A stretch of 18,481 bases of DNA. Source: Arcticibacterium sp051269965 (GTDB taxonomy: Bacteria; Bacteroidota; Bacteroidia; Cytophagales; Spirosomataceae). The position numbers were made by a program, and so were the translations under genes. Below the pieces are notes generated by a model. The model was not told the origin of the DNA and ran no database searches. It saw nothing but the letters and a program-made list of their open reading frames with translations. The stretch lies in contig JBNMFK010000037.1 in assembly GCA_051269965.1 (NCBI GenBank), positions 1 to 18,481 on the forward strand, in the 5' to 3' direction. Positions 7,324 through 14,807 of the stretch are shown piece by piece; positions within the stretch are counted from its first letter, which is position 1; every line of letters begins with the position of its first letter.

Positions 7324-9213
7324 TTATTTAGAGCGTTTATTCAAGTCTCTTCTGTGTATCAATAGCTCCCTACCAAGTGGACTACCATTTCTAAAAGTCT
7401 GAGTCCTCAGGCTTAAGTCTCCTTCAGGGATTTCAAACGGACCAGTGTATTCTGTACCGAAGTTTACAGGATAAGTATTATCAATGGTATAAAATACTTT
7501 GGTGTATGGTACGCTATTCTTCAATTCACACATCAGTTTTCCGTCCTCATGACGTACTTTAATAATGGGCTCGTAAACAGCCTTTGAAATGTTTATTTTA
7601 GCTTGATCAAATCTTTGAAAATGCTGTTCTGTTCTATTGATAAAACTGGTCCAATCTTTCTTTTCTTTCGGCGACCAATAGCTTTCTGCTAAAGCAAAAG
7701 CTCTTGGATAGGTCATGTACATGGCAAAAGGAAGATTTGGTACAACTTCTGTCCAGAGATTCCCCTGTCCACCTAAAATAAATTTGGCATCGGCACCTTC
7801 TGGGACCGGGTCAAAAGCATAAGCAGTTTCTAAACTCAAATCACTGTAAATGGGATTTTCTACACTTTTATCACCTTGCGTATAGTCTAAGTAAGTAGAG
7901 CGTTTTGGTGTCATTACGGTTTCTAGGCCCATATTCGAAGCTTTTTTGCCCCAATCCATACTTCGCCAGCTCATAACTCCAGCGTTTTCTAAGATACCAC
8001 CTTCCATAATCTCATCCCAGCCAATCATTTTCTTCCCTTTACTTTGGATAATCTTAGCTACACGGCCCACAAAGTAACTTTGCAGTTCATGAGTGTCCTT
8101 GATTTTATTCTTTTTCATGAATTTTTGTACTTTCTTGTCTGCTTCCCAATAACCATGATAACATTCATCCCCACCCATATGAATGTATTTTCCAGGAAAC
8201 AATGGAGCAACCTCCGTCATTACTTTATCTATAAATTCATAGACTTTCTCATCTGTTGGATTCAGCGTATTATCTAAAAGCATGGTGAAGTCAGAACCTA
8301 CCCAGTCTGCAAAATAGCCACCCGGATTTACATAAGCAGGAGCCTGAGTAACGGAGAGTTCAGGATAAGCCGCTAAAGCCGCCAAGCTATGTCCTGGCAT
8401 ATCTATTTCAGGGACTATGGTAATATTTCTGTCTATAGCGTATTGAACAATCTCTTTAATTTGTTCTTGAGTATAAAATCCTCCTTCGGTTGCGGCTTCA
8501 CCTTCTTCGGGTTTTACTCTGCCTTTTCCAAAACGGCCATTTCTAGGAACACGCCAAGCTCCAACTTCGGTCAATTTTGGCAACGACTTAATTTCTATAC
8601 GCCAACCTTCATCGTCAGTCAAGTGCCAGTGAAAAACGTTAAGCTTGTATTGAGCCATTTTATCTAAATAGGACTTTACATCTGCTACAGAAAAAAAATG
8701 ACGACTCACATCTAACATGATACCTCTCCAAGGAAACCTAGGGTAGTCCTTGATTTTACAGCCCATAATCATTCCCATTCCCATGAATCCGTCTCCGATA
8801 TTTTCAATAGAGCTTGGAAGAAGTTGACGTAGCGTTTGAAAACCATTAAATATCCCTGAAGGAGCATTCGCCATCAATTCAATGCTGTTTTCCTTAACTT
8901 CAAGTGTATAACCTTCATTACCAAGATCGGTATCTTTAGATGTATTCAGTGCTACAATGATTGCTTTATTTCCTCTATTTGGTTCTTCTACCTTGCCTTC
9001 TTTAATTTTTATTCCTACACCAGCAAGAAGGTTTTTGAAATTATTTGAGAACCCCTGAACGGCCATGTTCTCAGTTCGAACATCTAAGGTAGTTTGCTGG
9101 TCAAGCATAAAAAGAGCATCTCCAGACTCATAATTCGCTACTGCGGGAATAATATTGTTTTGAGACAAGGCAGAAATAGAGATAAAAAAGAGAAAGAAAA
9201 GTAGTTTTTTCAT
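7324..9213 (-). CDS. exported GH20 beta-N-acetylhexosaminidase
   Basis: Glycoside hydrolase family 20 enzyme that removes terminal beta-linked N-acetylhexosamine from glycans such as chito-oligosaccharides or glycoproteins. Order of parts in the 629 residues: Sec signal peptide 1-18 (cleavage near SALSQ), GH20b-type N-terminal domain about 20-155, catalytic barrel from about 158 to 515, and a C-terminal beta domain about 545-629 resembling the chitobiase C-terminal fold (FYTIDNTYP). The catalytic pair Asp349-Glu350 lies in HMGGDECYHGYW. HWHLTDDEGWR (195-205), GWDE (398-401) and NLWTE (485-489) are further family motifs. GH20 enzymes use substrate-assisted catalysis through the acetamido group. 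No lipobox is seen, so the enzyme is periplasmic or secreted. It is preceded by a 147-base gap holding a promoter-like box and a palindrome, so it is probably transcribed alone. Confidence 0.95.
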   Translation of the reverse strand: MKKLLFFLFFISISALSQNNIIPAVANYESGDALFMLDQQTTLDVRTENMAVQGFSNNFKNLLAGVGIKIKEGKVEEPNRGNKAIIVALNTSKDTDLGNEGYTLEVKENSIELMANAPSGIFNGFQTLRQLLPSSIENIGDGFMGMGMIMGCKIKDYPRFPWRGIMLDVSRHFFSVADVKSYLDKMAQYKLNVFHWHLTDDEGWRIEIKSLPKLTEVGAWRVPRNGRFGKGRVKPEEGEAATEGGFYTQEQIKEIVQYAIDRNITIVPEIDMPGHSLAALAAYPELSVTQAPAYVNPGGYFADWVGSDFTMLLDNTLNPTDEKVYEFIDKVMTEVAPLFPGKYIHMGGDECYHGYWEADKKVQKFMKKNKIKDTHELQSYFVGRVAKIIQSKGKKMIGWDEIMEGGILENAGVMSWRSMDWGKKASNMGLETVMTPKRSTYLDYTQGDKSVENPIYSDLSLETAYAFDPVPEGADAKFILGGQGNLWTEVVPNLPFAMYMTYPRAFALAESYWSPKEKKDWTSFINRTEQHFQRFDQAKINISKAVYEPIIKVRHEDGKLMCELKNSVPYTKVFYTIDNTYPVNFGTEYTGPFEIPEGDLSLRTQTFRNGSPLGRELLIHRRDLNKRSK

Positions 9214-9235
9214 TTAGTTTAAATGCGTTTAATAT

Positions 9236-9243
9236 CAAAGTTA
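9236..9243 (-). promoter_or_regulatory. candidate Bacteroidota -7 promoter box for the GH20 gene
   Basis: The minus strand reads TAACTTTG, an exact match to the Bacteroidota -7 consensus TAnnTTTG, 22 bases before the GH20 start codon. A -33 TTG at the usual distance is not obvious, so this is a candidate only. Confidence 0.4.
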
Positions 9244-9260
9244 TTAAAATATTTTAATAA
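9241..9260. repeat. 20-bp perfect palindrome upstream of the GH20 gene
   Basis: TTATTAAAATATTTTAATAA is identical to its own reverse complement over all 20 bases. It overlaps the last three bases of the candidate -7 box at 9236-9243 and would cover the spacer between -7 and -33. This is a suitable place for a dimeric repressor, although AT-rich DNA makes chance palindromes easier. Confidence 0.5.
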
Positions 9261-9360
9261 TAGTTAATCACTTGCTTCAAAGGAGTGGTTTGTTTCTTAT
9301 AATATTAAAGGAACTAAAAATGCCCCAGAAATAGCATTTAATGTATCCTGTTGTTTGTGT

Positions 9361-9663
9361 TTAAGCAATGTTTGACCAAGCACCAGCGTCATGTAAGTTT
9401 TCGATGCCTTTACCTTGTAGAAAGCCTTTTGCTCTTGAAGAACGCATCCCAGAGGCACAGCAGAGTACTATGGGTTTTTTAAATCCTTTTATTTTGGAAA
9501 ATTCACTCTCTAAAGTGTCTAAAGGAATATTTAATGCTGTCAAAGCATGGCCGCCAGCAAATTCTCTTGGGGTTCTTACATCAATAATCACGGCACCGTT
9601 CTTTATTATCTCTTTCATTCTATCTGAATTATTTCCAAATATTTTCTTGATAAAATCAAACAT
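9361..9663 (-). CDS. single-domain rhodanese-like protein
   Basis: A 100-residue, single rhodanese (sulfurtransferase) domain without a signal peptide, so probably cytoplasmic. The fold markers are IIDVRTPREFAGGHALTALN (26-45, the strand and helix before the active site) and the active-site loop CCASGMR (68-74), in which Cys69 occupies the position of the persulfide-carrying cysteine of the C-x4-R loop. Single-domain rhodaneses (GlpE/PspE type) move sulfane sulfur to acceptors such as cyanide or thioredoxin. The physiological partner is unknown. A -7-like box TATTTTTG lies on the minus strand at 9686-9693, 23 bases before the ATG. The neighbouring TauE/SafE permease, often a sulfur-compound exporter, may be functionally related, which is inference. 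Confidence 0.9.
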   Translation of the reverse strand: MFDFIKKIFGNNSDRMKEIIKNGAVIIDVRTPREFAGGHALTALNIPLDTLESEFSKIKGFKKPIVLCCASGMRSSRAKGFLQGKGIENLHDAGAWSNIA

Positions 9664-9685
9664 ATTTTATTGTGTTTTATGTTTA

Positions 9686-9693
9686 CAAAAATA
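9686..9693 (-). promoter_or_regulatory. candidate -7 promoter box for the rhodanese gene
   Basis: The minus strand reads TATTTTTG, which fits TAnnTTTG and lies 23 bases upstream of the start codon. No clear -33 TTG is seen, and T-rich DNA gives such matches easily (a second copy occurs further upstream in the same gap). Confidence 0.28.
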
Positions 9694-9809
9694 AGATAGA
9701 CCTAAGCCTTGGAACAGTGATGAAAGTTACAAACAGAAACTTGTGTTAAAGGAATTACAAAAATAGGAAAATTTCTATGGGAGATAATTACAATGACTTG
9801 ACAAGGAGC

Positions 9810-10559
9810 CTATCTAAAGAATATAACAACAGCTCCAAGAAGTGTTAAGCCTAGTATAAGTTTACGGTAAGAGTCATTTTTAATTTTTTTCACAACGCTT
9901 ACGCCTACAAGGAAACCTATGAGCATGGCGGGCACCAAAACCAAGTCAATTTTAAAGCTATGGGTATTAATAGTTTCCCAAGAATAGATGTGAAAGGGTA
10001 CTTTAAAGAGGTTAATAAATAAAAATAACCAAGAAACGGTACCGATAAATTCATTTTTAGGGAATCGTAAGACCAAGAAATAAATATTAGAAAATGCTCC
10101 AGCTAGATTACCAATCATGGTGGTAAATCCAGAGGCCAAGCCCACTGTTCCTTCAAACCACCAGCCCTTCGGAATGTTATCTGAGTTTCTTCTTTCCCAC
10201 CAGAAGAGTAGAGCTACGGCTGTTAAAATAATAATAGCCATAATACGCTTAAAAAGAAGTTCATCAATGTCTTTGCCAATATACCAGCCAAATAAAACGC
10301 CGATTATCATCCAAGGCATTAGTTTTTTAAAGTGGCCCCACTGTGCATGCCTATTGTAATAGGAAACAGCTAAAATATCTGCCAGACATAGTAATGGAAG
10401 CACAATACCCGTAGAGGCTTTAGATCCAAAGACTAGAGCCATAATAGTTACGTTCATGACATCCACACCTCTAAGGCCGGCCTTAGAGAAGCCTATAATA
10501 AAAGCGGCAAAAAAGGCCAATGCCCATTCAGTGGTGCTGTGGTCTGAGAAAATATCCAA
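9810..10559 (-). CDS. TauE/SafE (DUF81) family membrane permease
   Basis: Integral membrane protein of the TauE/SafE family, whose characterised members export sulfite, sulfoacetate or related anions. About seven or eight hydrophobic segments are visible, the first containing the family hallmark GFSKAGLRG, with repeat-like hydrophobic halves (LLCLADILAV, then GLASGFTTMIGNLAGAF). The longest frame starts at ATG 10670 but would overlap fabH by 58 bases and add a Cys-rich stretch unlike the family. I therefore prefer TTG at 10559, giving a 249-residue protein beginning (M)DIFSDHSTTEW; TTG at 10595 is the other option. The gene lies 53 bases downstream of fabH in the same direction, so it is probably co-transcribed. 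The substrate cannot be told from sequence. The rhodanese gene downstream fits a sulfur theme but does not prove it. Confidence 0.85.
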   Translation of the reverse strand: MDIFSDHSTTEWALAFFAAFIIGFSKAGLRGVDVMNVTIMALVFGSKASTGIVLPLLCLADILAVSYYNRHAQWGHFKKLMPWMIIGVLFGWYIGKDIDELLFKRIMAIIILTAVALLFWWERRNSDNIPKGWWFEGTVGLASGFTTMIGNLAGAFSNIYFLVLRFPKNEFIGTVSWLFLFINLFKVPFHIYSWETINTHSFKIDLVLVPAMLIGFLVGVSVVKKIKNDSYRKLILGLTLLGAVVIFFR

Positions 10560-10612
10560 AACGTAGTTTTTTCTGTTAAAATTAATGAGTACCAAATGAC
10601 ATAAACCTCTGT

Positions 10613-11671
10613 TTACCAGCGAATAAGAGCACTGCCCCAAGTAAAACCACTTCCAAAAGCTGCAAGGCAAACCAAATCACCTTCTTTTACTTTCCCTGCC
10701 TCCCAGGCTTCGCATAGGGCAATTGGGATAGACGCAGCCGTAGTATTTCCGTATTTCATAATATTATTAAAAACTTTTTCATCTGGTAGACCAAGCGTTT
10801 TTTGGACAAACTGGGCTATACGAAGGTTAGCTTGATGAGGAATAAGCATGTCAATATCCTCTATCTTTAAGCCCGTTTTAGTAAGTGCTTCCATTATGAC
10901 TTCAGGAATCTTTGTTACTGCTTTTTTGAAGACTAATTGACCGTTCATTTGGGGATAGGCACTTTTGTTTTCAAGAAGCTTGTCATAAACAAATATTTCT
11001 CCTAGCTCATCGGCTGAAGGAAAGCCAAAGTCTACGTCTGGTAAGTGTTTTCCGCCGTGAGAACCTGGGCTAATCATGGACAGTTGTTCAGCATGTGTTC
11101 CGTCAGAATGCAGATGAGTGGTCAAGATTCCTTTACCGTCTTCGGCTGTCGGCTGAATAATAACGGCCCCGGCTCCATCACCAAAAAGAGCAGTAATGGC
11201 TCTACCTCGCGTGCTAAAGTCTAGCCCCATAGAGTGCATTTCCGAGCCCACAACTAAAATATTTTTATACATTCCCGCTTTAACGAATTGGTCTGCCACC
11301 GAGATAGCATAGACGAAGCCCGAACATTGATTTCTAATATCTAATGCACCAATTTCCGTTTTGGTAATGCCTAATTCTCTTTGTAGAAGAACGCCACAGC
11401 CAGGGAAATAGTAGTCCGGACTGAGTGTCGCAAAAATGATGAAGTCTATTTCTTCTATGTTAATTTCTGCTCTCTCTGCCGCTATTTTAGCCGCCGCCGC
11501 AGCCATGGTGGTGGGTGTTTCTTCATGCTTTTTTGCATACCTACGTTCAATGATTCCAGAGCGTTCGCGAATCCATTCGTCCGAAGTATCCATGACTTTC
11601 ATTAAGTCAAAATTAGTCACTATTTTCTCTGGTACATAAAAGCCGATACCGGCAATTTTAGCATTAGGCAT
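10613..11671 (-). CDS. fabH: 3-oxoacyl-ACP synthase III (FabH-type ketoacyl synthase)
   Basis: Thiolase-fold condensing enzyme that joins acyl-CoA to malonyl-ACP at the start of fatty acid synthesis, or performs a related chain-starting step. All three catalytic residues are present: Cys116 in DIRNQCSGFVY, His279 in LIPHQANLRI and Asn309 in MKYGNTTAAS. The N-terminal IAGIGFYVPEKIVTN, DTSDEWIRERSGI and the C-terminal AFGSGFTWGSALI are typical. At 352 residues it is about 35 longer than E. coli FabH (317); the extra length lies mostly around 195-245, in the loop region SPGSHGGKHLPDVDFGFPS. This longer form occurs in some ketoacyl synthase III paralogues, so it may not be the main housekeeping FabH. 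It is read after the Lrp/AsnC gene (62-base gap) and before the TauE/SafE gene. Confidence 0.92.
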   Translation of the reverse strand: MPNAKIAGIGFYVPEKIVTNFDLMKVMDTSDEWIRERSGIIERRYAKKHEETPTTMAAAAAKIAAERAEINIEEIDFIIFATLSPDYYFPGCGVLLQRELGITKTEIGALDIRNQCSGFVYAISVADQFVKAGMYKNILVVGSEMHSMGLDFSTRGRAITALFGDGAGAVIIQPTAEDGKGILTTHLHSDGTHAEQLSMISPGSHGGKHLPDVDFGFPSADELGEIFVYDKLLENKSAYPQMNGQLVFKKAVTKIPEVIMEALTKTGLKIEDIDMLIPHQANLRIAQFVQKTLGLPDEKVFNNIMKYGNTTAASIPIALCEAWEAGKVKEGDLVCLAAFGSGFTWGSALIRW

Positions 11672-11733
11672 GATTTATTTCTGTTTGTTGAACAATGCGA
11701 AATTACAATATTTCAGCAATGACGGAAATAAGC

Positions 11734-12192
11734 TTAATCTAGAATACTACTTTGCTTTACTTCTTTCACCACAAATTGACTTTGAGTATTACCTATATTG
11801 GCAAGCCGAGACAGGTTATTCAGAATGAAATAACGATATTCATCCATGTCTTTTACTATGATTTTTAGAAGGAAATCTGCCCCCCCAGATACACAGTAAC
11901 ATTCTACTACCTGAGGTAAAGTTTGGATATCTTTTTCAAATTGCTCAAGATAATCAGCGGCGTGCTCTTTCAAACTTACACTTACAAAAATCAAAAGGTT
12001 TCTTTGAAGCTTTTTTCGATTAAGCTCAATTGTATATTTTTCTATATAACCATCTCTTCTCAACCTTTTTATACGTTCATGGATTGGAGTGGTAGTTAAA
12101 TTAAGCTCGGCCGCAATTTCCTTATTGGTAGAGAGGCTATCTTTTACCAAAAGCTTAAGTATTTTTAAATCAACCGGATCTATATGGTCCAT
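11734..12192 (-). CDS. Lrp/AsnC family transcriptional regulator
   Basis: A 152-residue regulator of the feast/famine family. The N-terminal winged helix-turn-helix spans about residues 4-52 (DLKILKLLVKDS, NKEIAAELNLTTTPIHERIKRLRRDGYI). The C-terminal RAM/AsnC ligand-binding domain covers about 65-147, with the typical VVECYCVSGGADFLLKI stretch (95-111). Members bind amino acids and form dimers to octamers that wrap DNA. The closest familiar style is Lrp with a PIHERIKRLRRDGYI recognition region. The aminotransferase and AEC permease just upstream on the same strand are plausible targets, but this is inference. Its own upstream region holds two TAATTAAGT direct repeats 32 bases apart, which may be binding sites. 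FabH and TauE/SafE genes follow at short distances. Confidence 0.94.
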   Translation of the reverse strand: MDHIDPVDLKILKLLVKDSLSTNKEIAAELNLTTTPIHERIKRLRRDGYIEKYTIELNRKKLQRNLLIFVSVSLKEHAADYLEQFEKDIQTLPQVVECYCVSGGADFLLKIIVKDMDEYRYFILNNLSRLANIGNTQSQFVVKEVKQSSILD

Positions 12193-12213
12193 AGAACAAT
12201 AATCTATAAAGGG

Positions 12214-12255
12214 TTAATTAAGTGTCTATTTATAGAACCCAAACCCTAATTAAGT
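12214..12255. repeat. direct repeat TAATTAAGT x2 upstream of the Lrp/AsnC gene
   Basis: TAATTAAGT occurs at 12215-12223 and again at 12247-12255, with a 32-base period, about three turns of the helix. The first copy lies within the palindrome TTAATTAA (12214-12221). They sit 22-63 bases upstream of the regulator's start, a fitting place for autoregulation by an Lrp-type protein. AT-rich background weakens the case. Confidence 0.3.
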
Positions 12256-12321
12256 TCAATGATAAGAATATTAATCTAAATCGAGATCGATAAGTCGCGT
12301 TTTTATTTTGTCTATAACCAT

Positions 12322-12353
12322 AAAAAAGTGACAAGCTTATGCTTATCACTTTT
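12322..12353 (-). terminator. intrinsic terminator of the AEC permease gene
   Basis: On the minus strand the stem AAAAGTGATAAGC / GCTTGTCACTTTT pairs over 13 positions with one G-T wobble around the loop ATAA and runs straight into a six-T tract (12322-12327 on +). It lies 25 bases past the AEC stop codon, so it separates that gene from the downstream Lrp/AsnC gene. Confidence 0.8.
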
Positions 12354-12378
12354 ATTTAGGAAAAGGGGATATGGGGGA

Positions 12379-13485
12379 TTATGCTATATTTTGATGAGAA
12401 GCTTTATTGAGGAATAATTTAGAGGCTGCTAATGGTAAAATACCCAAGACTAGTAAACCTCCACCAAGTATGAATACTTTCCATATTTCCATGAAATAGG
12501 AACCTGCAGTTAATATGCCGAGGATAAGTGCCGTAGAAAATGGCAATGAAATAGCCAAAACCATGATGGCAAGTTCAATATTAAAAGTCCTTTTCTCTTC
12601 GGGAATACCTTCTTTCTCTTCTTTACTGTGGAACAAAGACATGTGGGCAAAGGGCCAAAAGCTAATAGAGCTTAGAGGGAAAACTATGCTCAGTAGTACA
12701 AGGTTCATCGATGTTGTTCCGGTAACTGTTAAGAAAATTGCCGATAGGATAAGGCTTACCCCAGCCCGCATCATTAAAAGACTAAAAACAAGTTTTTTAT
12801 TTCCTTCTTTTAATTTGACGGCAAGACCAATGAAAATAAGTACCATAGGTGTCATGAGAGAGCTAGTTTTGTTAAAAACACTTGTTACGATTTCTGGAAG
12901 TGTTTGATAATTGACGCCAAAAGCAAGCAGTATAATGCCTAAAATAAGGATAATGTTTATCGGCTCTTTGACTAAACTTCCCAAGAGTGATGTTATTTTT
13001 TCTTTCACATTTGATTTTGCCGCCCCTGTATTTTTTAACGACATATTCATCGCTATTATATAGAGAAATATCAAACCGAAAAACTTATTTCCAATATCTG
13101 CCATCGCTCCTAAAGCAAGACTTTCATCGCCTAGAAACTCAATTACAAAAGGGAAGCACGACAGGCCAGGAGCTAAAGACGGAATCAGTAATGTGAGCGT
13201 TCTAGCACTTGATGATGTTTTTGAAATCCCAAATGCAGAAAGTGCGGTTGGTGTAATAATAAACATCAGCATATTGAATGCTATTGCTAAAAGCGGGACA
13301 AATATGAGTGAAACATCAAGATTTATTTTCATTAAAGCTATGAAAATAATTGAAGGAAGAGCCACTGATAGTACGACCTCTTTGATGCCATTTATTTTGT
13401 CTTTTGACCCAAATTTCTTCTTTAGGGCTAGACCAATACCAATCAATAAAACTAAAGTGAGTGTTTTTAATATTGCTTCGTTCAT
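12379..13485 (-). CDS. AEC-family (auxin efflux carrier-like) permease
   Basis: Polytopic inner-membrane protein of 368 residues with about 10-11 hydrophobic helices (roughly 4-22, 34-54, 57-80, 95-117, 128-148, 176-192, 207-225, 232-255, 259-285, 304-326, 333-357). The pattern of two halves of about five helices, with a helix-breaking LIPSLAPGLSCFPF segment (100-113) in the first half and a charged loop (286-302) in the second, fits the AEC/bile-acid-anion transporter superfamily. Bacterial AEC members carry organic acids or amino acids in some cases; the substrate here is unknown. The gene follows the Tat-type aminotransferase by 65 bases and is separated from it by a hairpin. A clear terminator follows its stop. 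The family assignment rests on topology and general similarity, so it is less firm than for the enzymes. Confidence 0.72.
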   Translation of the reverse strand: MNEAILKTLTLVLLIGIGLALKKKFGSKDKINGIKEVVLSVALPSIIFIALMKINLDVSLIFVPLLAIAFNMLMFIITPTALSAFGISKTSSSARTLTLLIPSLAPGLSCFPFVIEFLGDESLALGAMADIGNKFFGLIFLYIIAMNMSLKNTGAAKSNVKEKITSLLGSLVKEPINIILILGIILLAFGVNYQTLPEIVTSVFNKTSSLMTPMVLIFIGLAVKLKEGNKKLVFSLLMMRAGVSLILSAIFLTVTGTTSMNLVLLSIVFPLSSISFWPFAHMSLFHSKEEKEGIPEEKRTFNIELAIMVLAISLPFSTALILGILTAGSYFMEIWKVFILGGGLLVLGILPLAASKLFLNKASHQNIA

Positions 13486-13507
13486 ACTTTTTGAGGATTG
13501 AAATAAA

Positions 13508-13535
13508 ACAAGCTAGCCCAAAAGGCTAGACCTGT
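13508..13535 (-). terminator. hairpin between the aminotransferase and AEC genes
   Basis: CTAGCC (13513-13518) pairs with GGCTAG (13524-13529) around a five-base loop, and outer bases ACAAG / CCTGT extend the stem with one bulge and one wobble. T-rich tracts flank it on both strands (TTTTATTT on minus, TTTTTCTT on plus). It sits 16-43 bases past the aminotransferase stop and 23 bases before the AEC start, so it may terminate or attenuate read-through. Confidence 0.65.
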
Positions 13536-13550
13536 TTTTCTTAAAATGAA

Positions 13551-14735
13551 TCAACCAATTGTCTTTAATGCACTTATGAAGATTTTCATCTCGTCCATGG
13601 TACCCATACTTACTCGGCACATGTCTTTATCGTGAATGCTGAATGCTCTAACTCCTACACCTTGGGCCGTCATTTTTATTAAAAAATCTTTGCCTTTCAT
13701 AGCTATCGGAAACATCATAAAATTCGTAAAGGAAGGTATAGGCTCATATCCCATTTCCTTTAGTGAAGCCATGACATACTTTTTCGCGACGTCGTTTTTA
13801 GTTTTTGTCATGGTTTGGAAGCCCTCGTCACCGTATGCCGCTGTGGCAGCACTAATAGAAGTAAGAGAAATCCCCATCCCTCCTCTTGTAATAGAGCTTA
13901 TTTCATTGATGAAATCTGGGTTAGCAAGCATGAAGCCTATCCTCAGTCCAGCCATACCCATAATCTTGGAGAAAGTACGGCATACTATTACATTATAGCC
14001 TTCACTTACTAAAGGAGAAAGACTTACCGCCTCTGTTCCGTAAGCCAATTCCATGTAAGCTTCATCTATGAAAATAGGCACATCCTTAGATACTTTCTTA
14101 CAGAAAGCTTCAAGGTCTTTAGCCGAAGTCATGGTTCCCACAGGATTGTTTGGGTTACAGATATAAACGAGTTTAGTTTCAGCGTCTACTGCTTCTGCCA
14201 TGGCGTCCAGGTCATGTGCCCAGTCGGAGGTAGTAGGAATCATTTTAGTCGTTGCACCAACGCTTTTTGCTACTCTTATGAGTGACATATATGTAGGATC
14301 TGCCGCCACAATATTTCCACCATTCATAAACTTAACGATAGCCACTTTTTCGAGTAAATCTGAAGAACCCGGCCCCATCATAATATGCTTGGTGGTAACA
14401 TTCTCTTTTTTTGCAATTTTTTCCATGAGGCCCATCATTTCTTTCCATGCATAACGGTTTCCACCGCTAACGGAGTCAATAACAGCTTTTCTGGCACTCA
14501 TTGGAGGGCCGTATGGGTTTTCATTGGCGTTAAGTTTGGCCAACATTTTAACTTCAAGACTTTCGTTAATATGGTATTCTCTGGCCAAAGGACTATAAAA
14601 TAGTCTATTGTTAGCGTCTACAGGAAAGGACCTATTAGCTGCTGCTCCATTAACGAGGTGTGGAGCTAATGCCATACCTCCTAAAGACAATAATCCTGCC
14701 TTTAACATACTTCTTCTATTAAGAGATTGTTTCAT
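13551..14735 (-). CDS. Tat-exported PLP-dependent class I/II aminotransferase (HisC-like)
   Basis: Fold-type I pyridoxal-phosphate aminotransferase, 394 residues, most like histidinol-phosphate aminotransferase-type enzymes. The PLP and substrate residues are in place: Lys257 in TFSKIMGMAGLRIG (Schiff base), Arg265, Asn194-Asn197 in NPNNPVG, Asp224 and Tyr227 in FIDEAYMEL, and Arg374 in CRVSMGT (carboxylate binding). LNANENPYGPP (68-78) is the usual N-terminal substrate-loop motif. Unusually, it begins with a twin-arginine signal: NRRSMLKAGLLSLGGMALAP (6-25), basic pair, hydrophobic core and then an Ala-rich end near VNGAAA. PLP enzymes that load cofactor in the cytoplasm are a reasonable Tat cargo, so I expect a folded periplasmic enzyme. 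It follows the small lipoprotein gene after a strong hairpin and precedes an AEC permease. The substrate is unknown; calling it hisC would be wrong. Confidence 0.92.
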   Translation of the reverse strand: MKQSLNRRSMLKAGLLSLGGMALAPHLVNGAAANRSFPVDANNRLFYSPLAREYHINESLEVKMLAKLNANENPYGPPMSARKAVIDSVSGGNRYAWKEMMGLMEKIAKKENVTTKHIMMGPGSSDLLEKVAIVKFMNGGNIVAADPTYMSLIRVAKSVGATTKMIPTTSDWAHDLDAMAEAVDAETKLVYICNPNNPVGTMTSAKDLEAFCKKVSKDVPIFIDEAYMELAYGTEAVSLSPLVSEGYNVIVCRTFSKIMGMAGLRIGFMLANPDFINEISSITRGGMGISLTSISAATAAYGDEGFQTMTKTKNDVAKKYVMASLKEMGYEPIPSFTNFMMFPIAMKGKDFLIKMTAQGVGVRAFSIHDKDMCRVSMGTMDEMKIFISALKTIG

Positions 14736-14772
14736 AGTTCTATTTTTTTTAATTGAATAATTTCATAAGGTG

Positions 14773-14801
14773 ATAGCTCGGAGGCTTAGCCCCCGAACTA
14801 T
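14773..14801 (-). terminator. stable hairpin after the SusCD-lipoprotein genes
   Basis: ATAGCTCGGAGGC (14773-14785) and GCCCCCGAACTAT (14789-14801) form a 13-bp stem, with two wobble pairs when read on the minus strand, closed by a three-base loop. It begins 7 bases past the lipoprotein stop. No U-run follows on the minus strand, so it may define a processed 3' end or partly terminate and lower expression of the aminotransferase. Confidence 0.6.
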
Positions 14802-14807
14802 TTGTTT

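Noticed and set aside
13551..14735. Assignment as biosynthetic HisC
   Set aside because: The family resemblance is real, but the Tat signal and lack of any his gene nearby make a histidine-biosynthesis role unlikely.
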